A DNA stretch of 11,298 nt from UBA4738 sp002413305 (GTDB taxonomy: Bacteria; Actinomycetota; UBA4738): positions 1-11,298 of the forward strand of contig DAIUAM010000067.1 in the NCBI GenBank assembly GCA_036847185.1, written 5' to 3'. Shown in pieces: positions 6,076-11,298 of this stretch; the first letter of the stretch is position 1; every line of letters begins with the position of its first letter. The notes beneath the pieces were generated by a model. It saw only the letters and a program-made list of their open reading frames with translations, did no database searches and was not told the DNA's origin. Both the position numbers and the translations under genes were made by a program.

Positions 6076-7968
6076 ATGCGGAAGGGGATCCTTCGAGCAA
6101 TGAAGGGGTCGGTGACCCCGATGTTCGCTTCGGCCCTGCTCATCAGCGTGCTCGCCCCGATGGCCCGGGCGGCCACGGCGCCGAGCTTCGTCGTTCCATC
6201 GATTGCCCTGACCATGGGGGTGCTCCCCCAAGAGGTGGCGGTGGGCGATTTCGACGGCGACGGGCACACGGACGCTGCCCTCGCGAACCAGGGCCCGGCC
6301 GCGTTCAAGGGCGGCATCGCCACGGCCCCCGGGAACGGCGCCGGCGGGTTCGGATCCGTCGTCACCACCATGCTTCCTGGCGGATGGGGCGCCTGTGACC
6401 TGACCTCCGCCGACTTCGACGAGGACGGCCGGATGGACCTGGCCGCCGAGGGCTGCACCACAAGCGGGAGCGGGCCGATCTTCCTCCTCCTCGGGACGGG
6501 GACCGGCTCCTTCACCGTGAGCCAGCAGATCGCCAGCAGCGTGGACGTGCAGCTGGTCGCGGCCGACTTCGACGGCGATGGCCACGCGGACCTGGCCAGC
6601 AGCGAGAACGGCGGATTGGGCAAGGTGAAGGTGTACCTCGGCACAGGCACCGGCACGGTGGGCTCCGCCACGACCTACTCCGGTGGGTTCTCCAGCTACG
6701 ACTTCGTGGCCTCGGATCTGAACACCGACGGCCACCCGGACCTGGTGGGAGCCAGCGGCGGCTCACCGTGGACCAGGCTGAACCAGGGGAACGGCACCTT
6801 CGGTTCGCAGATCTACGACCCCATCTCGACGTTGCAGGGCATCCGGCTGGCCGTCGCCGACTTCAGCGGTGACGGGAACCCCGACGTCGTCGTGGTGGAC
6901 GCCTCGGGCGGCCATGTCGACGTTGGACTGGGCCTGGGGAACGGTCACTTCAGCGCCAAGCAGGTCGTGAAGAACGTTTCGAGCCAGACGAACTGGGTCA
7001 CCGCAGGCGACATCACCGGCGACGGCAAGCTGGACCTGGTGGCAGACGGGGATTCGAACACGGCGGTCCTGCTCAAAGGGCGCGGGGACGGGACGTTCGG
7101 GCCGCTCACCAGGTGGATGACTGGATCGGAGGGGCTGGCCGCGGCCGACCTCAACGGCGCCGGGGCCACCGATCTGGTCTCGTTCACCCCCGATCCGGGG
7201 ACGATCTACGGCACGCTCGCGTCGGGGGGTGGATTCCTGGCTCCCTCGGTGATCCCCAGCGGGGTGGCGGGGCGCTCGGTCTCCGGTGACGTGAACGGCG
7301 ACGGCCGTCTCGACCTGGTCCGGCCCGGGGTAAGGGTCGCCCCGGGCAAGTTGCAGAGCGTGGTGGCGACCCAGCTCGGGCTGGGCGGTGGACGGCTCGG
7401 CGTCCCTATGTACTCGCCGATCCGCAAGGAGACAGCCAGCAGCGGCCCGACCCAGATGCGTCCTCGCCGACGTGAACGAGGACGGGTTGCTGGACGCGGT
7501 GGGCGGCTTCAACAACGTGCTGCCAAGCCCGAACAACCTGATCGCCATGCTGGGAACGGGGAACGGGAAGTTCGGCTCGGCAATGTTGATGAGTTCGGGC
7601 GACAGCAACGCCGACATCGACGCCCTGGAGGTGGCCGATGTGACCGGCGACGGCCACCTCGACATCGTGTCGAACACACTCAGCCAGATCTCGGTGAAGG
7701 CAGGAGCAGGCGACGGGACATTCGGGGCGCCGATACTGTCCGGCCGGGGATCCTCAGGGACGAAGCCTCAGACGGCCACGCTGGTCGGGGATTTCACCGG
7801 CGAGGGGACCCCGGACGTCGTGGCAGTGATCACCACGGGCAGCGAGAACATCGCGGGGAGCGACGTCGTGTTGCAGCAGGGCCAGGGCGATGGGACGTTC
7901 GCTGTGATCCAGACGATCCACATCGACTCGAACTCCGCGACCAGCGATCTGGCCGACCTGAGCGGTGA
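6076..7968 (+). CDS. Secreted FG-GAP/VCBS repeat protein, 5' part (frameshifted near 7459)
   Basis: This reading frame begins at the ATG at 6076 (a GTG abuts it at 6073), with GGAAGGGG at 6060-6066 as ribosome-binding site. A signal peptide (MRKGILRAMKGSVTPMFASA, then LLISVLAPMARA) precedes repeats built on the calcium-loop pattern DxDGDGxxD: VGDFDGDGHTDAAL, AADFDGDGHADLAS, VADFSGDGNPDVVVVD, AGDITGDGKLDLVADG and SGDVNGDGRLDLVRP among eight in this frame. These are FG-GAP/VCBS repeats of integrin-type beta-propellers, usually extracellular and Ca-binding, with roles in adhesion or cell-surface structure. Family-like sequence stops around 7458; beyond it this frame is an Arg-rich out-of-phase translation running to 7968, while six more repeats continue in the +1 frame. 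With the shift corrected the gene would span 6076-8335 and encode about 752 residues. Repeat 7 (DLNGAGATD) has lost a ligand Asp. Confidence 0.8.
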   Translation: MRKGILRAMKGSVTPMFASALLISVLAPMARAATAPSFVVPSIALTMGVLPQEVAVGDFDGDGHTDAALANQGPAAFKGGIATAPGNGAGGFGSVVTTMLPGGWGACDLTSADFDEDGRMDLAAEGCTTSGSGPIFLLLGTGTGSFTVSQQIASSVDVQLVAADFDGDGHADLASSENGGLGKVKVYLGTGTGTVGSATTYSGGFSSYDFVASDLNTDGHPDLVGASGGSPWTRLNQGNGTFGSQIYDPISTLQGIRLAVADFSGDGNPDVVVVDASGGHVDVGLGLGNGHFSAKQVVKNVSSQTNWVTAGDITGDGKLDLVADGDSNTAVLLKGRGDGTFGPLTRWMTGSEGLAAADLNGAGATDLVSFTPDPGTIYGTLASGGGFLAPSVIPSGVAGRSVSGDVNGDGRLDLVRPGVRVAPGKLQSVVATQLGLGGGRLGVPMYSPIRKETASSGPTQMRPRRRERGRVAGRGGRLQQRAAKPEQPDRHAGNGEREVRLGNVDEFGRQQRRHRRPGGGRCDRRRPPRHRVEHTQPDLGEGRSRRRDIRGADTVRPGILRDEASDGHAGRGFHRRGDPGRRGSDHHGQREHRGERRRVAAGPGRWDVRCDPDDPHRLELRDQRSGRPER

Positions 7969-8263
7969 TGGCCGGCCGGACGTGGCCGTGGAGGGAATGG
8001 CCGGATTCGACTTCGGTGTCTACGGCCTATTCGTGTTCCTGACGCAGCCCTCGGGCACGCTGCGGACGCCCGCGTATCTGCCTCGCGGATTTGGGGCGCT
8101 GGTGATCTCCGACGTGAACCTGGACGGCTCGCCGGACATCCTGACCGATGGGATCCTGAGGATCCAGGTCAACTTGAACAATGGAAGTGGCGGGTTCAAT
8201 CAACTGATGGAGCTGCCCGCGGGCGGAGATCCATCACTGGCCGCGGATTTCACGGGAGATGGG
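6247..8263 (+). repeat. Fourteen tandem FG-GAP/VCBS calcium-loop repeats
   Basis: The first Asp codons of the DxxxDGxxD loops fall at 6247, 6412, 6565, 6715, 6859, 7009, 7147, 7288, 7469, 7637, 7790, 7955, 8111 and 8246. Spacings are 135-181 bp, about 45-60 residues. All intervals are multiples of three except 7288 to 7469 (181 bp), which marks the frameshift. Fourteen units would suit two seven-bladed propellers in series. The repeats are divergent at DNA level, so they are protein repeats and not recent duplications. Confidence 0.8.
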
Positions 8264-8335
8264 AAGCCCGACCTGACCTCGGACCTGGGCACGTCACCGT
8301 TCTCGTTCGCCCTGTACATGAACACCACGCCGTAA
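7388..8335 (+). CDS. FG-GAP/VCBS repeat protein, 3' part in the +1 frame
   Basis: This frame carries the C-terminal six repeats of the preceding gene: LADVNEDGLLDAVGG, VADVTGDGHLDIVSN, VGDFTGEGTPDVVAV, LADLSGDGRPDVAVEG, ISDVNLDGSPDILTDG and AADFTGDGKPDLTSD, ending ALYMNTTP at a TAA. Repeat-like sequence begins at about 7460; the residues between 7388 and 7459 are out-of-phase and the GTG at 7388 is probably not a real start. No ribosome-binding site or signal peptide supports independent expression of an exported product. Removing a single base near 7459 (ATG C GTC CTC becoming ATG GTC CTC) joins the two parts smoothly as QMVLADVNEDG. I therefore read both parts as one gene with either a sequencing/assembly error or a recent inactivating indel. 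Confidence 0.75.
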   Translation: MDGSASLCTRRSARRQPAAARPRCVLADVNEDGLLDAVGGFNNVLPSPNNLIAMLGTGNGKFGSAMLMSSGDSNADIDALEVADVTGDGHLDIVSNTLSQISVKAGAGDGTFGAPILSGRGSSGTKPQTATLVGDFTGEGTPDVVAVITTGSENIAGSDVVLQQGQGDGTFAVIQTIHIDSNSATSDLADLSGDGRPDVAVEGMAGFDFGVYGLFVFLTQPSGTLRTPAYLPRGFGALVISDVNLDGSPDILTDGILRIQVNLNNGSGGFNQLMELPAGGDPSLAADFTGDGKPDLTSDLGTSPFSFALYMNTTP

Positions 8336-8887
8336 CGGCTCCGCGCAATGTCGAGGCGAAGGGTTCAACAAGGTGCGGTTCATCGCGTCCCACGGGAGCC
8401 GCCGGCTTCCGCCCGGCCCCCCCGCCTGGAATGAGAGGTGGAGCATGTCTCGAATGTGGGTGTTAGGCGGGGGCAGCCACGGAGATTTCGGTCGCCGAGA
8501 CTCCGTTGTCTTTCGGGTGCGGTTTCCCGCCGCTCGCCTTTCGAGGAGCGGTACGTCCATCGCGTGAACGGCAATGCGCCAGCTTTCCTCCGGCGAGAGT
8601 CACCGTCGCACGACTCGCTCGACGCCGACAGTCTGTCGCAACCGGGTCAAGAGCCCGGGAGAACGCTTCGTCGAGAGGTCGGCCCGCCTCCCTGTTGGTT
8701 GGGGGAATAGCACGCCACGATGTCCGTCGGATCAACGGAAGCAGTCGGCCAGATCCAGAAGGCGGCCTACAAGATCGATGACTCACTGACACGGTAATCT
8801 GGCTGACCTTGAAGCGATGGTTCGTCCCTTTCGATGCCATCGTCAGACTGGGCCGTTCTTGGGCGCTAGCGGCGAACGGGTGATGGC
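8336..8887. other. Gene-poor region downstream of the FG-GAP gene
   Basis: I find no convincing gene here. Several overlapping open frames exist on both strands, but all have the Arg/Pro/Ser-rich composition of random high-GC frames and no recognisable domain. Two modest inverted repeats are visible: CGGAG...CTCCG with inner TCGG/CCGA at 8480-8505, and CGATGG/CCATCG at 8815-8842. Neither has a T-run. No tRNA-like T-arm was seen. Confidence 0.5.
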
Positions 8888-9004
8888 GTGATCGCCGGCG
8901 TGAGCCTCTTGGTCCTCGGCGTGATGCTCGCCGGAATCGTCGTCGTGGGCGGGTGGGTGGCCTTGAGGTGGTGGAGCCACCAGCGGAGGAGGGATGAGCG
9001 CTAG
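8888..9004 (+). CDS. Candidate 38-residue single-pass membrane peptide
   Basis: Translation from the GTG at 8888 gives a hydrophobic helix of about 28 residues (VIAGVSLLVLGVMLAGIVVV, then GGWVALRWW) followed by the basic tail SHQRRRDER and TAG. The basic C-terminal tail after one helix fits a small bacterial membrane protein with its C-terminus in the cytoplasm. A GGGTGAT at 8878-8884 resembles part of the anti-Shine-Dalgarno complement but lies very close to the start. The start also overlaps the TGA of a tiny GTG-ATG-GCG-TGA frame, which could couple translation. In-frame stops at 8867 and 9002 bound the frame. No family is recognised and the short length means it could be chance, but the hydrophobic-then-basic order differs sharply from the Arg/Pro-rich random frames around it. 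Confidence 0.45.
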   Translation: MIAGVSLLVLGVMLAGIVVVGGWVALRWWSHQRRRDER

Positions 9005-9467
9005 GAAGGCCGCCCGGAAGGGCGACCGGGTTGTCCCTGAACTCGTTGGTCTGGCGTAGGGGCGAAGGGCTCAATGCCCCGCCCCGCTGATCGAGAGGTG
9101 CTGCCGGCCGGGCCTCCTGACACAGAGGTCCGTGCCAACACCCCATCGAGACCGACCATGGACTCCTCCAGGCAGGGCTCCGACCGGTGCGATCACTCAA
9201 GCGAGACCGTCCGCCAGGGTCATCGCCGCCGCCCATGCCTTCGTCCAGAACCACGCATTGGACTTCTACGATCTCGGGACCGATTGTGCGTCCGGCCGCC
9301 CTCCGTCTCCTCGCCGCTCTTTCGGCTGGCCTTCGTGATCTGACCCAGCAGAGGCGAGATGGCCTCCGCCCCGACCCGGCATCGGCCGCGGCAACGGGCC
9401 GCTTGGGCTGGTCGGCAACCTTCGGAACGCTCAGGTCCCGCGGTCGTCCGGTCGCATCCCGATGAGG
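9005..9467. other. Gene-poor region between the small membrane peptide and the NRAMP gene stop
   Basis: No supported gene. CGCCC-GGAA-GGGCG just after the small frame forms a 5-bp hairpin with a GNRA loop but no T-run. GGCCTC/GAGGTC near 9110-9130 forms another weak hairpin. The open frames here are Arg/Pro/Ser-rich with no domain signature. No terminator for the minus-strand NRAMP gene is evident. Confidence 0.5.
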
Positions 9468-10793
9468 CTACCCGACCAAGGTCACGACGATCAGTGCGAT
9501 GGCCGCGGCCGCCATCACCATCGCGGTCATGAAGCCGAACGTCGTGTCGAACCAGCCGTTGCGATGGGCTCCCATGACGTCGGCATCGCGAGCGATCAGC
9601 GTGAGGAGGACGACGAGCACCGGCGCCAGGAAGCCCTGCAGGACCGCGGCGTACACCAGGGCCTTCACGGGGTCGATCCCCAGGAAGTTCAGCCCCACCC
9701 CCAGCACCACCGCAACGGAGAGGATCGCGTAGAAGCCGGGCGCTCTGCGCAGTGGACGGTCGAGGCCTTCCTTCCACTTGAAGAGCTCGGCCAAGGGGTA
9801 CGCGGCGGCTCCGGCCAGCACGGGGACGGCGATGAGGCCCGCCCCGATCAGCCCGACCGCGAACAGGATCGTGTCGAAGTGGCCCACGATAGGGGTCAGT
9901 GCCCCCGCCGCCTGCGCGGCGGTCTGGATCTTGATGTGGTGGGCTCCGAGCGTCGCGGCGTTCGACAGAATGATGAAGTAGAAGACGAGATTCGCGTAGG
10001 CCATGCCGGTAATCACGTCCACGCGCCGCTTGCGTTCGGCCGCCGGTGCGGTGACCGGATCGTCGTCCAGATCCGGGCCTGCATTTCCCTCCTCTTCCTC
10101 CACCTCCTGCGAGACGATCCAGAAGAACATGTACGGACTGATCGTGGTTCCGAGGATGGCCACAGCTGAGGAGAGGAAGTCCCTCGACAACGAAAGGTGC
10201 GGGACGAAAGTCCCCCTGACCACCTGCCCCCACGCCGGGCGAGCCGCGAAGCCCGAGATGATGTAGAGGAACAACACGAGCGTGACCCATTTCACGAGGC
10301 TCGCGAACCGTCGGTACGAATAGAAGATCTCGATCGCCAGCAGGCCCGCGCCGACCACGGGGATCACGAGCGCCACCGGGACGGGCACCAGTAGGTGGAG
10401 CCCCGCCGCGATGCCTCCCAGGTCGGCGGCGATCGTCACCACGTTCGCGATCAACAGGATGGTCACCGAGCCGATCAGCGTCTTGCGACCGTAGCGGTCC
10501 TCGACGACCTGGCCGAGCCCCTCCTCCTTGCAGGCGCCGATCCGGGCGGCCATGGACTGCACGGCGACGAGCAACGGCATGGTGAAGGGGGCCATCCACA
10601 GCAGGCGATACCCGGTGGACGCCCCGGCCACCGAATAGGTGCCGATACCAGATGGGTCGTTGTCGGACGCGCCGGTGACGAGGCCAGGGCCCAGACCTCG
10701 CCAGTAGTGGAGGGCTCGCCCGGCGAACGGAAAGCGGATCCGGTGGCGATCCGGCCCACGCTTCCGATACACCGCTCGGCGCGATCGCGACAT
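9468..10793 (-). CDS. NRAMP-family divalent metal transporter (atypical DPSG/SPY subgroup)
   Basis: The 441-residue membrane protein has about eleven hydrophobic helices and the NRAMP layout. Helix 1 carries GPGLVTGASDNDPSGIGTYS (35-54), where classical NRAMP has DPGN. Helix 6 carries AILGTTISPYMFFWIVSQE (212-230), where classical NRAMP has MPH. So the metal-binding Asp is kept (Asp46), but the usual Asn, Met and His align with Gly49, Ser219 and Tyr221. An acidic, probably cytoplasmic loop (EVEEEEGNAGPDLDDDP, 230-246) follows helix 6. From family knowledge this motif set belongs to a widespread bacterial NRAMP-like group whose substrate is less certain than the Mn/Fe of MntH; Mg or another hard cation is possible because the soft Met ligand is missing. 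The ATG at 10793 lacks a Shine-Dalgarno, and a TACGCT lies just upstream, so the mRNA could be leaderless. It stands alone. Confidence 0.9.
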   Translation of the reverse strand: MSRSRRAVYRKRGPDRHRIRFPFAGRALHYWRGLGPGLVTGASDNDPSGIGTYSVAGASTGYRLLWMAPFTMPLLVAVQSMAARIGACKEEGLGQVVEDRYGRKTLIGSVTILLIANVVTIAADLGGIAAGLHLLVPVPVALVIPVVGAGLLAIEIFYSYRRFASLVKWVTLVLFLYIISGFAARPAWGQVVRGTFVPHLSLSRDFLSSAVAILGTTISPYMFFWIVSQEVEEEEGNAGPDLDDDPVTAPAAERKRRVDVITGMAYANLVFYFIILSNAATLGAHHIKIQTAAQAAGALTPIVGHFDTILFAVGLIGAGLIAVPVLAGAAAYPLAELFKWKEGLDRPLRRAPGFYAILSVAVVLGVGLNFLGIDPVKALVYAAVLQGFLAPVLVVLLTLIARDADVMGAHRNGWFDTTFGFMTAMVMAAAAIALIVVTLVG

Positions 10794-10910
10794 CCCAGAG
10801 AGCGTAGGCTCGGGGAGCGCGTTCGCCTAGCAGGCGCGAAGCACGGCGGCCCGAATCTTGCTCAACGCGTCCGGACCTCGGTCCTCGTGGTCACAGCCAC
10901 TTCAAGGTGT

Positions 10911-11186
10911 CTAGGACGTGTTCCAGTCGTCCCGCTGATCGGTCCGCTGTTGGCCGGCGGGGGTCTGACGGATCTCTGTCTGTGTCGTCGTGCGGCTCCT
11001 GCCCCCCAGCGCGAGAAGGAGCACGCTCACGACAAAGACTCCGATCCCGACCAGGAGGAGGATGATGCCAGTCTTGTGGATGTCGAACCCGGAAGTCTTC
11101 GCCGAGACGGCAAATTTCATGATGGCGCCGACGACCACTAGGACGATGCCGAGCGCCATCAAGCCGGTCCCTGCTCCTCTGTTCAT
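10911..11186 (-). CDS. Small two-helix membrane protein, DUF6458-like
   Basis: The 91-residue product has two membrane helices, about 7-27 (TGLMALGIVLVVVGAIMKFA) and 37-61 (HKTGIILLLVGIGVFVVSVL), joined by VSAKTSGFDIHKTG. A hydrophilic C-terminal tail of some 30 residues (GGRSRTTTQTEIRQTP...) follows. The pattern of a Gly-rich first helix, a short loop with a G-[LF]-D-[LI] motif, then a helix starting TIG/KTG resembles the actinobacterial DUF6458 family, recalled from memory and not searched. Function is unknown. The ATG at 11186 has a good ribosome-binding site, AGAAGGG about 6 nt upstream. It precedes the NRAMP gene on the same strand by about 117 bp; no terminator was seen between them, so co-transcription is possible. 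Confidence 0.8.
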   Translation of the reverse strand: MNRGAGTGLMALGIVLVVVGAIMKFAVSAKTSGFDIHKTGIILLLVGIGVFVVSVLLLALGGRSRTTTQTEIRQTPAGQQRTDQRDDWNTS

Positions 11187-11244
11187 GGCCCACCCTTCTT
11201 GATGCGTCGTTCGGTTCCCGGTGACGCGCGGAGATCCGCTAGGT

Positions 11245-11283
11245 CACTTGTCGACACAGCACTTGTGGTCCGCTGACTCAGCG
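11245..11283. promoter_or_regulatory. Short direct repeat and palindrome upstream of the DUF6458-like gene
   Basis: CACTTGT occurs at 11245-11251 and again at 11260-11266. It is followed by the 13-nt palindrome CGCTGA-C-TCAGCG at 11271-11283. They lie 59-97 bp upstream of the minus-strand start at 11186, where a promoter or operator would be expected. No clear -35/-10 pair was recognised, and such short motifs can arise by chance. Confidence 0.25.
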
Positions 11284-11298
11284 CGGTGCTGCTCGGCG

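Noticed and set aside
8463..9254. A 263-codon minus-strand open frame
   Set aside because: Arg/Ser/Pro-rich composition, no domain, and no ribosome-binding site; typical of a random frame in GC-rich DNA.
10395..11141. A 248-codon plus-strand open frame
   Set aside because: It is antisense to the start of the NRAMP gene and to the DUF6458-like gene, with a His/Arg/Gly/Asp-rich shadow composition.

Overview
This window is high-GC DNA with dense, mostly GC-ended codons. Its gene content points to an uncultivated member of the Actinomycetota or a close relative. The clues are the C-terminal TPR half of a cyclase/ATPase-type regulator, a TAP-like lipoprotein hydrolase, an ECF sigma factor operon and a small two-helix membrane protein resembling DUF6458. 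No mobile element, CRISPR array, rRNA or tRNA was seen. The lineage is an inference from gene families only.

Layout. (1) 2-1579 (+) is the 3' end of a large helical-repeat (TPR) regulator, followed by a strong intrinsic terminator at 1763-1799. (2) 4634-1996 (-) is a compact three-gene operon: an ECF sigma factor, a one-helix membrane protein that overlaps it by 8 bp and sits where an anti-sigma factor usually lies, and a TAP-like alpha/beta-hydrolase lipoprotein. The lipoprotein keeps the fold motifs, but its nucleophile elbow and oxyanion motif are degraded. (3) A 219-bp divergent intergenic region holds a perfect 10-bp inverted repeat. (4) 4854-5816 (+) is a secreted six-repeat TolB/PD40-type beta-propeller. 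(5) 6076-8335 (+) is a secreted FG-GAP/VCBS protein with 14 Asp-rich calcium-type repeats, broken by an apparent single-base frameshift near 7459. (6) 8336-9467 is gene-poor and contains one plausible 38-residue membrane peptide at 8888-9004. (7) 10793-9468 (-) is an NRAMP-superfamily metal transporter of the atypical DPSG/SPY subgroup. (8) 11186-10911 (-) is a small DUF6458-like membrane protein.

How the parts may work together. The products encoded from 1996 to 8335 are almost all envelope or secreted proteins: a membrane-anchored putative sigma regulator, a lipoprotein and two exported beta-propellers. They lie around one divergent regulatory region, so a sigma-controlled cell-surface module is a reasonable hypothesis. 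The sequence alone does not prove it. The most notable points are the apparently nucleophile-less hydrolase in a sigma operon, the frameshift within a 14-repeat (2 x 7) propeller gene, and the palindrome between the divergent genes.
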